DNA of 64,000 bases from CAIYZT01 sp947461435 (GCA_965284435.1 OZ260083.1:1736001-1800000), one strand, 5' to 3'; positions 34,161 to 43,583 are shown, numbered from the stretch's first letter. Notes: a model not told the origin generated them from the sequence alone. Made by a program: numbers and translations.

Positions 34161-34580
34161 ATGGCGCACATCGGCACGAACGAAAATGCACAGGCCGCAT
34201 CGCCCTCGCTGCCAAAACCCGATGTTCTTTCGCCCGATTGCCCCTCGCGCGCGGTCTTGCAGCACGTCACCAGCCGATGGGGCACGCTGGTTCTGATCGT
34301 TCTGGATGCCAAGGTTTTGCGCTTCTCCGACCTCAAGCGTCGCATCGGCGGCGTCAGTGACCGGATGCTCGCCCAAACCTTGCAGGTCTTGGAAGCTGAC
34401 GGGTTGATCCTGCGCCATGCCTTCGATGTGGTGCCGCCCCATGTCGAATACCGGCTGACCCCATTGGGGGCAGAAGTATCAAACCGCGTTCTCAGTCTTG
34501 CCAGTTTGATCGAGGCGAACCTGCCGCAATTTCTGTCAAAGCGGCCTAAGCGTCCGGCGGCGCCCCAAACCGTTCGATGA
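34161..34580 (+). CDS. HxlR-family transcriptional regulator
   Basis: This 139-residue winged helix protein has CPSRAVLQHVTSRWGTLVLI with the Cys found in redox-sensing HxlR proteins, then FSDLKRRIGGVSDRMLAQTL (recognition helix) and VPPHVEYRLTPLGAEV (wing). The typical WTLLIL motif is here WGTLVLI. Being divergent from a quinone reductase gene, it probably represses it until quinone or electrophile stress. The 3' end overlaps that of the phosphatase gene on the other strand. Confidence 0.88.
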   Translation: MAHIGTNENAQAASPSLPKPDVLSPDCPSRAVLQHVTSRWGTLVLIVLDAKVLRFSDLKRRIGGVSDRMLAQTLQVLEADGLILRHAFDVVPPHVEYRLTPLGAEVSNRVLSLASLIEANLPQFLSKRPKRPAAPQTVR

Positions 34581-35001
34581 TATGACCGCGGATCTGGTCG
34601 CGCGCCTGCCGATAGGCCGATAGTTTGGTGTCTCGGGTCTCTCCCAGTGCCGTCGGGTCCAGGATCGGCCAATAAACCACTTCGACATGCGATGTTTTTG
34701 TCAACTCCAACGCCTTGCGCTGGCTTGTCGCCGACAGGGCCACGATCAGATCAAACTGCCCCAGATCATCGCCCCTATCGCGCATCTCGTCGAACGAGCG
34801 GGATCGATGGCGCGACAATTCCACCCCGATTTCCGCGCACACAGCGACCGAGAATCCGTCAATCTCCATGTCATTGCTGACCCCGGCAGATTGAACATAG
34901 CTGGCCTGCCCATAGTATTTTTTCATCAACCCCTCGGCCATGGGGGAACGAACGGCATTGTGATCACAGCAAAATAGCACGGCTTGGGGCAAATGTGGCA
35001 T
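34546..35001 (-). CDS. Low-molecular-weight protein tyrosine phosphatase-like protein
   Basis: This roughly 151-residue protein has the P-loop CCDHNAVRSPMAEG (C-x5-R) and the later acid loop YWPILDPTALGET, with Asp-Pro. This fold also includes ArsC arsenate reductases, but the D-P pair favours phosphatase activity. I chose the ATG at 35001 just after the UPF0262 stop; an earlier start at 35013 would overlap. The order hisD, UPF0262, phosphatase is a conserved Rhodobacteraceae cluster. Confidence 0.87.
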   Translation of the reverse strand: MPHLPQAVLFCCDHNAVRSPMAEGLMKKYYGQASYVQSAGVSNDMEIDGFSVAVCAEIGVELSRHRSRSFDEMRDRGDDLGQFDLIVALSATSQRKALELTKTSHVEVVYWPILDPTALGETRDTKLSAYRQARDQIRGHIIERFGAPPDA

Positions 35002-35003
35002 CC

Positions 35004-35483
35004 TTACCCCCAATGCAACACGCAGATCAGCGTAAACAGCCGCCGCGCCGTGTCGGTATCCACCACCGCCTTGCCGTCCAGCCGTTCTTGCAACACCCGC
35101 GCGCCTTCGTTGTGAATTCCGCGCCGGGCCATGTCGATCGCCTCGATCTGACTGGGCGGCAGGCGTTTGACCGCCTCAAAATAGCTCTCGCAAATCTGGA
35201 AGTAATCCTTGACCACCTGCCGGAACGGACCCAGCGACAAGTGGAACTCTCCCACCGGCGCTTCGCCCTGCGTCGAGATCGAAAACACCAGCCGCCCTTC
35301 GCGGATGGCCAGGCCCAGTCGGTAAGGGCCGGGCAAAATCGGCTTTCCCTCGCGCGGGGGCAAGGCAAAGGAATTGTCTTCCAGCAAATCGAAAATCGCC
35401 ACGTTGCGCTCTTGCACAATCTCTGGCGTGGCCCGCGCCAGACCCTTTTCGTCAATGTCGATATGGCAAATCCGGTTGGTCAT
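35004..35483 (-). CDS. UPF0262 family protein
   Basis: This 159-residue protein of unknown function matches the UPF0262 family of alphaproteobacteria (ICHIDIDEKGLARATPEIVQ at the start and FHLSLGPFRQVVKDYFQICE in the middle). No catalytic motif is known to me. The start overlaps the hisD stop by four bases and the phosphatase gene follows after 2 bases, so the three are one transcript. Confidence 0.9.
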   Translation of the reverse strand: MTNRICHIDIDEKGLARATPEIVQERNVAIFDLLEDNSFALPPREGKPILPGPYRLGLAIREGRLVFSISTQGEAPVGEFHLSLGPFRQVVKDYFQICESYFEAVKRLPPSQIEAIDMARRGIHNEGARVLQERLDGKAVVDTDTARRLFTLICVLHWG

Positions 35484-36790
35484 GCGCCCCCCCCGTTCAG
35501 CCGGGTCAGTCGGGCAGTCACAGAAAGCCCATGCGCTTCAAGGCTTTCTGACCGCGCCAGCCTTTCGGCAGAGGGGCCAATCTGTGCCAACGCCTCCGGC
35601 GTCATTTTGGCCAAGGTGGTGCGTTTGATGAAATCCATAACCGATAGCCCCGACGAGAATCGCGCCGAGCGCGCTGTGGGCAGCACATGGTTCGGCCCCC
35701 CCACGTAATCGCCAATCGCTTCAGGAGTCCACGCCCCAAGGAAGATTGCCCCCGCATGGGTGATCTTCTGGCTCAACGCCTCTGGGTCCGCCACGCAAAG
35801 TTCCAGATGTTCCGGGGCCACCCGGTTTGACAGGACCGCGGCCTCTGCCAGATCGCGCGTCACGATCACCGCCCCAAAGTCGCGCCACGAGGCGCCGGCA
35901 ATGGCGCGGCGTTCCAAGGTCAGCAGCCGCGCCTCCACCGCCGCCGCCACGGCCCGCCCAAAAGCGGCATCTGGCGTGATCAGGATCGATTGCGCCGATT
36001 CGTCATGTTCAGCTTGCGACAAAAGATCCAGCGCAATCCAATCGGGGTCTGTCTGGCCATCGGCAATCACCAGAATTTCAGAGGGCCCGGCGATCATGTC
36101 GATCCCCACGCGCCCAAAAACCCGGCGCTTGGCCGCCGCCACAAAGGCATTGCCCGGCCCCGTGATCTTGTCCACCGCTGCGATGGTTTGCGTGCCATAG
36201 GCCAGCGCCGCAATCGCCTGCGCGCCGCCGATGCGGTACACCTGATCCACCCCAGCCATCTGCGCGGCCAGCAAAACCAAGGGGTTTACCACGCCGCCCG
36301 GTGTCGGGCAGGTCACAACCAGCCGCTGTACCCCCGCCACCTTGGCCGGAATGGCATTCATCAACACCGAAGATGGATAAGACGCGAGCCCTCCGGGAAC
36401 ATACAGCCCCGCCGCCGAAACCGGCGTCCAGCGCCAGCCCAGCATGGCCCCGTTTGGCTCATGCCACATCGCATCTTCCGGCATCTGGCGGCTGTGATAG
36501 GCCCGGATCCGCTCTGCCGCAAGGCTCAGCGCAGCGCGGTCCTCGGCCGATACCTTGGCAATTTCCCGGTCGATTTCCTCGGGCGAAAACACCATCTGAT
36601 CGGCCGTCAAAACCAACTTGTCGAACCGCGCTGTCAATTCCAGAACCGCCGCATCCCCCCGCGCGCGCACATCCGCGATGATGGCCGCAACGGCCGCATC
36701 GACATCGGGCGAATCTTCGCGTTTCTGGCCCAGCATCGCGGCAAAGCGCGCTTCGAAATCCGCGTCTTGGGTCGACAAGTGAATGGGCAT
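35480..36790 (-). CDS. hisD: Histidinol dehydrogenase
   Basis: This 436-residue enzyme catalyses the last two steps of histidine synthesis, histidinol to histidine, with two NAD+ and a zinc ion. Hallmarks are AAGLYVPGGLASYPSSVLMN, then DKITGPGNAFVAAAKRRVFG, the signature region IDMIAGPSEILVIAD, QAEHDESAQSILIT with the catalytic Glu-His pair, and GPNHVLPTARSARFSSGLSV near the end. The length is typical. It leads the UPF0262-phosphatase operon, apart from the other his genes at 40.6-47.2 kb. Confidence 0.97.
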   Translation of the reverse strand: MPIHLSTQDADFEARFAAMLGQKREDSPDVDAAVAAIIADVRARGDAAVLELTARFDKLVLTADQMVFSPEEIDREIAKVSAEDRAALSLAAERIRAYHSRQMPEDAMWHEPNGAMLGWRWTPVSAAGLYVPGGLASYPSSVLMNAIPAKVAGVQRLVVTCPTPGGVVNPLVLLAAQMAGVDQVYRIGGAQAIAALAYGTQTIAAVDKITGPGNAFVAAAKRRVFGRVGIDMIAGPSEILVIADGQTDPDWIALDLLSQAEHDESAQSILITPDAAFGRAVAAAVEARLLTLERRAIAGASWRDFGAVIVTRDLAEAAVLSNRVAPEHLELCVADPEALSQKITHAGAIFLGAWTPEAIGDYVGGPNHVLPTARSARFSSGLSVMDFIKRTTLAKMTPEALAQIGPSAERLARSESLEAHGLSVTARLTRLNGGGA

Positions 36791-36881
36791 TCTGCGGCTC
36801 CTTGAACATGGCCCTTGCGATACGGCAAAGCCCTTGGCAGGGCAAGATCAAGGGTCCGCGCGCAGCCAACAGCCCGGCGGT

Positions 36882-37913
36882 TCAACCGTCGGCCGATGCC
36901 GCCTCGCCGCCGAAATGTGAAAACCGATAGGGCGAGACACCGTATTTCTTGCGAAAGGATTTCGAAAAATGCGAGGTTGAGGCATAGCCGCAGGCGACCG
37001 CCACTTCGGTCACCTTCATATCCGTCTCGCCCAAAAGCGCCCGGCCGCGCTGCAACCGCAGATCGTTCATGTATCGCACCGGGGTGGTCTGCAAATAGCG
37101 GTGAAACAGCCGCTCGATCTGCCGACGCGACAGGCCAAGATGCGCCGCGCAGGCATCCAGATCGAACTCTTCCTCAATCCGCGCCTCCAAAAAGGCCGCA
37201 GCTTGCAACAGCTTGTCATGCCGCGTGCCCAGCCGCGCGGCCAGACTGGCGGTTTGGTGGTCATCCTCAACCCGCCGCTGCGTCAGCAGGCACATGTTCA
37301 TGACTTCTTGGCTCAGCTTCGCGCCAAACCGGTCATGGATGATCTGCATCATCAAATCGGCCGAAGCGACCCCCCCTGCCGAGGTCATCACCCGGTCATC
37401 GATGGTAAAGACCTGCCGCGCGGGCACCAAGGCCGGATGGCTTTCGGCAAAGCCTTCGATGTTTTCCCAATGCAGGGTAAAGCGATGCCCTTGCAAGATC
37501 CCCGCCCGCGCCAGCGCATAAGCCCCGGTGCACAGCCCGCCCACGATGCGCCCGCGCCGCCACAATCCGCGCAGCCAGTCGGCCAAGGGGGCACTGGCCT
37601 TGCCCTCCGGCTCAACCCCGGAACAGACAAAGATCATTCCTTCCGGCGTCGTTCCCCCCCAGCTTCCGTTCGCCACCACCTGCAACCCGTTCGAACAAGC
37701 CATGGGCGCGCCGTCATCGGTCAGCACCTGCCAGCGGAACAATTCCTGCCCCGTCAATTGGTTGGCCATGCGCAGCGGCTCCACCGCCGCCGAAAAGGCC
37801 AGCATGGTGAATTTGGGCAAAAGCACAAAGGTCACGGCAAGCGGCTCTCCGGCCCGCACGCGGCCCACATGGGCCACGCCCTTGGCCACATAGGGGTTTG
37901 GTGCCGCTGTCAT
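36882..37913 (-). CDS. GlxA-family AraC-type transcriptional regulator
   Basis: This 343-residue regulator has an N-terminal DJ-1/GATase1-like domain (VLLPKFTMLAFSAAVEPLRM, then GGLCTGAYALARAGIL with the Cys elbow) and C-terminal AraC helices (DACAAHLGLSRRQIERLFHR and VTEVAVACGYASTSHFSKSF). This architecture includes GbdR, CdhR and ArgR-type activators of amine and amino-acid catabolism. I chose the ATG at 37913; the upstream extension overlaps metG. Its regulon here is unknown, although betaine or carnitine use is a fair guess given the transporter at 8-12 kb. Confidence 0.87.
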   Translation of the reverse strand: MTAAPNPYVAKGVAHVGRVRAGEPLAVTFVLLPKFTMLAFSAAVEPLRMANQLTGQELFRWQVLTDDGAPMACSNGLQVVANGSWGGTTPEGMIFVCSGVEPEGKASAPLADWLRGLWRRGRIVGGLCTGAYALARAGILQGHRFTLHWENIEGFAESHPALVPARQVFTIDDRVMTSAGGVASADLMMQIIHDRFGAKLSQEVMNMCLLTQRRVEDDHQTASLAARLGTRHDKLLQAAAFLEARIEEEFDLDACAAHLGLSRRQIERLFHRYLQTTPVRYMNDLRLQRGRALLGETDMKVTEVAVACGYASTSHFSKSFRKKYGVSPYRFSHFGGEAASADG

Positions 37914-37932
37914 GGCGCCCAGACCCCGCCCG

Positions 37933-39651
37933 TCAGCTGCGCACACCGGCGAATTTTTGTTGCCATTCTGCACGTTCCTCGTCGGTGATCTTGCGGAACA
38001 GGTTTTCGGGCACGCTGAACGCATGCCCCGCGGGCAAGGTCCGCAGCGCCTGTGACATGTCGGTCGGCCAAGTCCAGTCATCCGTGCCCATCGCCGTCAT
38101 CATGGCCTGCGCGGCATCAGGAATAAAGGGCGCCGACAGAACCGCATAAACCCGGATCAGGTTCAGCCCCAGCCGGATCATCGCCTGCGCGCGCTCCGGA
38201 TCGGTTTTCACCACCGACCATGGGGCCGCCGATTGCAGATATTCGTTGCCCAGAACCCAGATCGCCCGCAACTCTGCCGCCGATTTGCGCACGTCCATCT
38301 GCGCCATCAAATCGGTGTAATCTTTCACCCGCGCGCCCAGATCGGCAATCAGTGCCGCCTCTTGTGGCCCGAAACTGCCCCCCGCCGGAACATCCTCGCC
38401 GCATTTCGACTTGGCAAATTTCGTCACGCGGCTGACCAGATTGCCCAAGACATCCGCCAGATCCTTGTTCACCGAGACCTGAAAATTCTCCCATGTAAAC
38501 TCGGCATCACTGGTTTCCGGGGCGTGGCTTAACAGCCACCAGCGCCAGTAATCGGACGGCAAGATCGACAGTGCCTGATCCATGAACACCCCGCGCCCGC
38601 GCGAGGTTGAAAACTGGCCGCCGTCATAATTCAAGTAATTGAAGGACTTAAGGTAATCCACCATCTTCCACGGCTCACCCGATCCCAAGATCGTCGCGGG
38701 GAAGGACAGGGTGTGAAATGGCACGTTATCCTTGCCCATGAACTGATAATAGGTCACATCGGCCGCCCCCTTGTCGGTGCGCCACCACCGCTCCCACGCG
38801 GCATCGTCCTTGCCTTGGGCATCTGCCCATTCGGCCGTTCCGGCGATGTATTCGATGGGCGCGTCAAACCAGACGTAGAACACCTTGCCTTCCATGCCCG
38901 GCCAAGGCGCATCGCCCTTTTGAACCGGAATGCCCCAGTGCAAATCGCGCGTGATGCCGCGATCTTGCAATCCATCCCCGTCATTCAGCCATTTCTTGGC
39001 GATCGAGGTGGTCAGGATCGGCCAGTCTGTCTTGCTGTCAATCCAGGCCTCCAGCTTGTCTTTCAAGCTGCGCTGCATCAGGTACAAATGCTTTGTCTGG
39101 CGCACTTCAAGGTTGGTGGATCCCGAAATGGTGGACCGCGCGTCAATCAGATCGGTCGGGTCCAACTGCTTGGTGCAATTGTCGCATTGGTCGCCCCGTG
39201 CCGAGGTGAACCCGCAATTGGGGCAGGTGCCTTCGATATAGCGGTCCGGCAGAAACCGCCCATCGTCTATCGAATAAACTTGCGATTCGCTGACCTCGCG
39301 GATCAGCCCGTTCTCGGCCAGTTTGGCCGCAAAATGCTGCGTCAGGCGGTGGTTACGCTGGCTGGAGGAGCGGCCGAAATGATCAAAGGACAGACGAAAG
39401 CCCTTGGCAATCTCGGCCTGCACGTCGTGCATTTCGGCGCAATATTCGGCCACCGGCTTTTCTGCCTTGGCAGCGGCCAATTCGGCCGGGGTGCCATGCT
39501 CGTCCGTGGCGCAGATGAACATCACCTCATTGCCCATCGCCCGGTTGAACCGGGCAAACAGATCGGCTGGCAACTGGCTGCCCACCAGATTGCCCAAATG
39601 CTTGATCCCGTTGATGTAGGGAATAGCCGAGGTGATCAGAATCCGTGCCAT
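37933..39651 (-). CDS. metG: Methionyl-tRNA synthetase
   Basis: This 572-residue class I synthetase charges tRNA-Met. The HIGH-like signature is PYINGIKHLGNLVGS, a zinc-knuckle insert is CPNCGFTSARGDQCDNC, and the KMSKS loop appears as GGQFSTSRGRGVFMDQAL, the alphaproteobacterial variant. FYVWFDAPIEYIAGTAEW lines the Met pocket. There is no C-terminal EMAP-like domain, as expected for this length. An 84-base gap separates it from the SDR gene upstream. Confidence 0.97.
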   Translation of the reverse strand: MARILITSAIPYINGIKHLGNLVGSQLPADLFARFNRAMGNEVMFICATDEHGTPAELAAAKAEKPVAEYCAEMHDVQAEIAKGFRLSFDHFGRSSSQRNHRLTQHFAAKLAENGLIREVSESQVYSIDDGRFLPDRYIEGTCPNCGFTSARGDQCDNCTKQLDPTDLIDARSTISGSTNLEVRQTKHLYLMQRSLKDKLEAWIDSKTDWPILTTSIAKKWLNDGDGLQDRGITRDLHWGIPVQKGDAPWPGMEGKVFYVWFDAPIEYIAGTAEWADAQGKDDAAWERWWRTDKGAADVTYYQFMGKDNVPFHTLSFPATILGSGEPWKMVDYLKSFNYLNYDGGQFSTSRGRGVFMDQALSILPSDYWRWWLLSHAPETSDAEFTWENFQVSVNKDLADVLGNLVSRVTKFAKSKCGEDVPAGGSFGPQEAALIADLGARVKDYTDLMAQMDVRKSAAELRAIWVLGNEYLQSAAPWSVVKTDPERAQAMIRLGLNLIRVYAVLSAPFIPDAAQAMMTAMGTDDWTWPTDMSQALRTLPAGHAFSVPENLFRKITDEERAEWQQKFAGVRS

Positions 39652-39735
39652 GCGCCCAACCTTTTGCCGTACCGTCTTTGCCGGGGCTTTTAACGCGGGG
39701 CGGCGCGCATGGCCAGAGGCGCGTTTGCCCGCGCC

Positions 39736-40488
39736 CTATTGTGCCGTATAGCCGCCATCCACCAAATGATAGGATCCGGTGATGAACGAGGCTTTGTCCG
39801 ACAGCAAGAACAAGGTCAGGGCGGCAACCTCTTCAGGCCGGCCAAGCCGCCCGATGGGATGCACCGCCGCAAGCCCGGCCTTGGCCTCGGCCGGCATCGC
39901 GGCCAGCAGCGCCGTTTCAATGAACCCCGGCCCCACCGCGTTTACCCGGATGCCCTTGGCGGAATATTCCAGCGCCGCCGTTTGCGTCAGCCCCAGCAGC
40001 GCATGTTTGGCCGCCACATAGGCCCCCGACTTGGCAAACCCCACGCTTCCAAGAATCGAGGCCATGTTCACAATCGCCCCGCCCCCCGCCGTCAGCATGG
40101 CCGGAATGGCATAGCGCATGCCGTAAAAGGCGGCATTCAGGTTGACGTTCATCACCTGCGCCCACCCGTCGAGCGGATAGGCGCCAATCGGCATCTGCGG
40201 CCCGCCAATCCCCGCGTTGTTGACCAAAAGATCCAATCGGCCGCCTTCTGCCACCGCTTTTGCGACCAGGCCCTCAACCACGGCAGGGTCTGAAACATCG
40301 CCTCCGATGGCCTTGGCCAGTCCGCCCTTGGCTGTGATCGCCCCCACCACGGCCTCGGCCCGGGCCATGTCACGGTCGGCCACGATCACCCGCGCCCCCG
40401 ATGCCCCAAGGGCCACGGCAATCGCCTCGCCGATGCCCGATCCTGCCCCTGTGACCAAGGCCGTCTTGCCGTTGAACGTGATGTCCAT
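39736..40488 (-). CDS. Short-chain dehydrogenase/reductase
   Basis: This 250-residue classical SDR has TGAGSGIGEAIAVALGASGA (NAD(P) motif), VNNAGIGG, the catalytic Ser in ASILGSVGFAKSGAYVAAKHA (S, then Y-x-x-x-K), and PGFIETALLAAMPAE. The start at 40488 fits the family. The substrate is not predictable; FabG-like or sugar/alcohol dehydrogenase roles are possible. It is flanked by metG and hisE and has a 147-base gap to hisE. Confidence 0.85.
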   Translation of the reverse strand: MDITFNGKTALVTGAGSGIGEAIAVALGASGARVIVADRDMARAEAVVGAITAKGGLAKAIGGDVSDPAVVEGLVAKAVAEGGRLDLLVNNAGIGGPQMPIGAYPLDGWAQVMNVNLNAAFYGMRYAIPAMLTAGGGAIVNMASILGSVGFAKSGAYVAAKHALLGLTQTAALEYSAKGIRVNAVGPGFIETALLAAMPAEAKAGLAAVHPIGRLGRPEEVAALTLFLLSDKASFITGSYHLVDGGYTAQ

Positions 40489-40635
40489 TCGCCCCTCCAT
40501 CGGCCCGCAAGCGGGCGCTGTGCTGCAGGCAAATCTTTAGGGTACTGCACCAGCGCAGCACTTGATCCGCATTAACTTGTGGGCAGATTTGTGGCCCCGG
40601 GCCGGGCAGGGCGCAGGCCGCAGTGTCAGCCGGGG

Positions 40636-40947
40636 CTAACCCCGGGCCGCTTTCTCCGCAACGCCCGAGGTGCCCTCGCGCGCGGCCAGAACCGCCAGCA
40701 CGGCGTCCAGCGTCACATCCCGCGCCGCCAACATGACCAGAAGATGATACAAGACATCAGCCGCCTCGGCGGTCAGTTTCTCGCGGTCACCCTTCACCGC
40801 TTCGATGATCGCCTCAACGGCCTCTTCGCCAAACTTCTCGGCGCATTTTTCCGGGCCCTTTGCCAGCAGTTTCGCCGTCCAAGATGTGTCGGGATCCGCC
40901 CCCTTGCGGGCCGCAATGACGGCCGCCAACCGCTCCAACGCGTTCAT
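40636..40947 (-). CDS. hisE: Phosphoribosyl-ATP pyrophosphatase
   Basis: This 103-residue MazG-like enzyme makes PR-AMP from PR-ATP in histidine synthesis. The motif KCAEKFGEEAVEAIIEAVKG, with its Glu cluster, and EAADVLYHLLVMLAARDV, with E-x-x-D, form the Mg-binding site. The start overlaps the hisF stop (ATGA), so the two are coupled. Confidence 0.95.
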   Translation of the reverse strand: MNALERLAAVIAARKGADPDTSWTAKLLAKGPEKCAEKFGEEAVEAIIEAVKGDREKLTAEAADVLYHLLVMLAARDVTLDAVLAVLAAREGTSGVAEKAARG

Positions 40948-41705
40948 GTCAACCTCATCGCAATGCCCGCCGCCGCCATATGGGCCTTGGCCTGCCCGAT
41001 GGTGAAGGTCCCGAAATGAAAGATCGAGGCCGCCAGAACCGCACTGGCATGGCCTTCGGTAACGCCTTCGACCAGATGGTCCAATGTGCCCACCCCGCCC
41101 GAGGCAATCACCGGAATCGCAACCGCATCTGCAATCGCCCGCGTCAGCGGCAGGTTGTATCCGCCCTTGGTGCCATCCCGGTCCATCGAGGTCAGCAAGA
41201 TCTCTCCTGCGCCTTTGGCCGCCACCGTCCGGGCAAATTCCACCGCATCAAGGCCCGTCGCGCGGCGGCCGCCATGGGTGAAGATCTCCCATTTTCCGGG
41301 GCTGACTGTCTTGGCATCAATGGCCACAACGATGCATTGGCTGCCAAATCGGTCTGCGGCTTCGGCCACCACATCCGGGTCTGCCACCGCCGCCGAGTTG
41401 AACGAAACCTTGTCCGCCCCCGCCAAAAGCAGAGCGCGCACATCGTGATGCGTGCGCACCCCGCCGCCCACGGTCAGGGGCATGAAACACTGCTCGGCCG
41501 TGCGCGTCACCAGATCAAACATCGTGCCGCGGTTTTCATGCGTGGCGTGGATGTCCAAAAAGCACAGCTCATCCGCCCCCGCCGCGTCATAGGCCCGCGC
41601 CGCCTCGACCGGATCGCCCGCGTCGATCAGGTTGACGAAATTCACACCCTTGACCACCCGGCCATCGGCAACGTCCAGACAGGGAATGATACGGGTTTTC
41701 AGCAT
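40944..41705 (-). CDS. hisF: Imidazole glycerol phosphate synthase, cyclase subunit
   Basis: This 253-residue TIM barrel converts PRFAR and ammonia to imidazole glycerol phosphate and AICAR. The catalytic Asp residues are in RIIPCLDVADGRVVKGVNF (Asp11) and LLTSMDRDGTKGGYNLPLT (Asp130). PLTVGGGVRTHHDVRALL and PVIASGGVGTLDHLVEG bind phosphate. I chose the ATG at 41705; a GTG two codons upstream is possible. It pairs with HisH at 45.9-46.5 kb. Confidence 0.97.
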   Translation of the reverse strand: MLKTRIIPCLDVADGRVVKGVNFVNLIDAGDPVEAARAYDAAGADELCFLDIHATHENRGTMFDLVTRTAEQCFMPLTVGGGVRTHHDVRALLLAGADKVSFNSAAVADPDVVAEAADRFGSQCIVVAIDAKTVSPGKWEIFTHGGRRATGLDAVEFARTVAAKGAGEILLTSMDRDGTKGGYNLPLTRAIADAVAIPVIASGGVGTLDHLVEGVTEGHASAVLAASIFHFGTFTIGQAKAHMAAAGIAMRLT

Positions 41706-41802
41706 AGACACGCTTTAGCGAAAAGTGTGGGCCCATGAAAGGGGTGTTGCCGCTCGTTGCAAACCACTTGCAAAAATCAATCACAGCGGGTTTCCTGGCC
41801 TG

Positions 41803-42723
41803 ATGACAAAACTGGTCCTCTTGCACAAGGCAGACTCGATTTACGAGGACGAGCCTGACGTTGTCTATGATTTCCCAAAGGTTTATCTGAAGGCCATCCA
41901 AGAGGGTCTCGGCGATTGGGCTATCTATTACGAACCGGTGAAAGCCGGGCCGCGCGGCTATTTTGCCGTCGCCAAGATCTGCTCCATCGTTCCAAAGCCC
42001 AAAAGCGACGGCAGGTTTCTGGCCTTGATCGAACCTTGCAGCTTTCTGCCGTTCGACCGCTACGTGCCACGCCTGATTGACGGCCGCCCTCAAGAGGCAA
42101 GTTTACGGGCTGAGAATGGCATGCCAAAATCGGGGGGCGCCCAACAACTTGCCGTGCGCCGGCTTTTGGACAGCGATTTTGCCCGGATCATCCAGCGCGG
42201 ATTGCCCCAAGACCTTATAGCGCAAGAAGAACGACGCTATGATTCCGCACAGCAGCATTTGGACGATGCGGTGGCCTTGTTCGATCGCCCGGTGATCGAA
42301 CGGCTGACAAGTCGCCCCTTCCGCGACATTGCGTTTCGAAGGAAGGTCCGAGATGCGTACGACTATCGCTGTGCGATCTCGGGGCTACGGCTGCGAAATG
42401 GAGGCGGGCGGCCGGAAGTACAGGCAGCCCATATTCGCCCCGTCGAAAGACAGGGCAGCGATTCTGTGCGCAACGGCCTCGCTTTGTCGGGCACCCTCCA
42501 TTGGATGTTCGACAGGGGCTTGATCACTGTGGCGGACGATCATTCGATCCTAGTATCTCGAAACAAGGTGCCCACCGACGTTGTTGATAGATTGGTCCGC
42601 CCGCAAGGGCAGCTTAGTCTTCCACACGATCGCCTTAATTGGCCGCACCCTGAAAACCTGCGTTGGCACCGCGAGAATGTCTTTGGTCAAGTTCTAACAG
42701 ACGAGGCAACTCCGTGGGGATAA
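41803..42723 (+). CDS. HNH endonuclease, possible modification-dependent restriction enzyme
   Basis: This 306-residue protein lies antisense between hisF and hisA. The C-terminal HNH domain (about residues 185-245) shows YRCAISGLRLRNGGGRPEVQ, then AAHIRPVERQGSDSVRNGLA and LSGTLHWMFDRGLITVADD, with the His-Asn-His metal finger residues. The N-terminal 110 residues (SIYEDEPDVVYDFPKVYLKA, then GDWAIYYEPVKAGPRGYFAV) look like a PUA/EVE/ASCH-type modified-base reader fold. That combination is known in type IV and other modification-dependent restriction enzymes. There is no methyltransferase nearby, which fits that idea. The function is inferred, not shown. Confidence 0.72.
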   Translation: MTKLVLLHKADSIYEDEPDVVYDFPKVYLKAIQEGLGDWAIYYEPVKAGPRGYFAVAKICSIVPKPKSDGRFLALIEPCSFLPFDRYVPRLIDGRPQEASLRAENGMPKSGGAQQLAVRRLLDSDFARIIQRGLPQDLIAQEERRYDSAQQHLDDAVALFDRPVIERLTSRPFRDIAFRRKVRDAYDYRCAISGLRLRNGGGRPEVQAAHIRPVERQGSDSVRNGLALSGTLHWMFDRGLITVADDHSILVSRNKVPTDVVDRLVRPQGQLSLPHDRLNWPHPENLRWHRENVFGQVLTDEATPWG

Positions 42724-42726
42724 GGG

Positions 42727-43443
42727 TCAGCGCAAAGCCACCAGTGCTTCGGCCAAATCAAGGGCCCCTTCATACAGCGCGCGGCCCGAAATTGCGCCAG
42801 CGATTACGCCCGTATCGCGCAGCGCCATAAGATCTGCCATCTGGCTTACACCGCCACTGGCAATCACCGGAATCGTCACCGCCCGCGCCAAAGCCTCGGT
42901 CGCCGCGATATTGGGCCCTTGCATTGCGCCATCCCGGTCGATGTCGGTGTAAATGATCGCCGCCACGCCCGCATCTTCAAAGCTGCGGGCCAGATCCGTC
43001 ACCTGCACGGTCGTCTCGCTGGCCCATCCTTTTGTGGCGACAAAGCCCTGCCGCGCATCGATTCCCACCGCGACCTGCCAGGGAAAGGCCTTGGCCGCGC
43101 GGCGCACCAAATCAGGGTTTTCCACGGCCACCGTCCCAAGGATCACCCGGGCAAGGCCCTTGGACAGCCACATCTCGATCGTCGCCATATCCCGAATGCC
43201 GCCGCCCAGCTGCGCGGGCACGCCCACCGCCTTCAAGATCGCCTCGACCGCCGCCGCATTCACCGGCTGGCCGGCAAAGGCCCCGTTCAGATCGACCAGA
43301 TGCAGCCATTCGCAGCCAGCCGCCTCAAACGCCAGGGCTTGCGCCGCTGGATCATCGCCAAAGACCGTCGCGGCCGACATCTCTCCGCGCAAAAGCCGCA
43401 CGCATTGGCCGTCTTTCAAATCGATCGCGGGGTACAGGATCAT
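42727..43443 (-). CDS. hisA: ProFAR isomerase
   Basis: This 238-residue TIM barrel isomerises ProFAR to PRFAR. The motifs are LYPAIDLKDGQCVRLLRG (catalytic Asp8), QLGGGIRDMATIEMWL, IIYTDIDRDGAMQGPNI (Asp127), and PVIASGGVSQMADLMAL. I chose the ATG at 43443; the longer frame is without similarity. It is split from hisF by the antisense HNH gene. Confidence 0.97.
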   Translation of the reverse strand: MILYPAIDLKDGQCVRLLRGEMSAATVFGDDPAAQALAFEAAGCEWLHLVDLNGAFAGQPVNAAAVEAILKAVGVPAQLGGGIRDMATIEMWLSKGLARVILGTVAVENPDLVRRAAKAFPWQVAVGIDARQGFVATKGWASETTVQVTDLARSFEDAGVAAIIYTDIDRDGAMQGPNIAATEALARAVTIPVIASGGVSQMADLMALRDTGVIAGAISGRALYEGALDLAEALVALR

Positions 43444-43583
43444 CTTGGCCTCCGGTTGTACGGCGCTGCTTTGGCACGAGGGGCGCCCAAGGGCAAGCGG
43501 GCGGCGTGAACCTGACGTCACTCTTGCCAGAAACGAACTTTACCGCAATCCTGCGCCCCTGCAATTTGGGGGAGGAGACCCGC

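Noticed and set aside
32128..42723. Long frames antisense to core genes
   Set aside because: Their composition follows the GC-rich third-position bias of the real genes on the other strand and they show no families.
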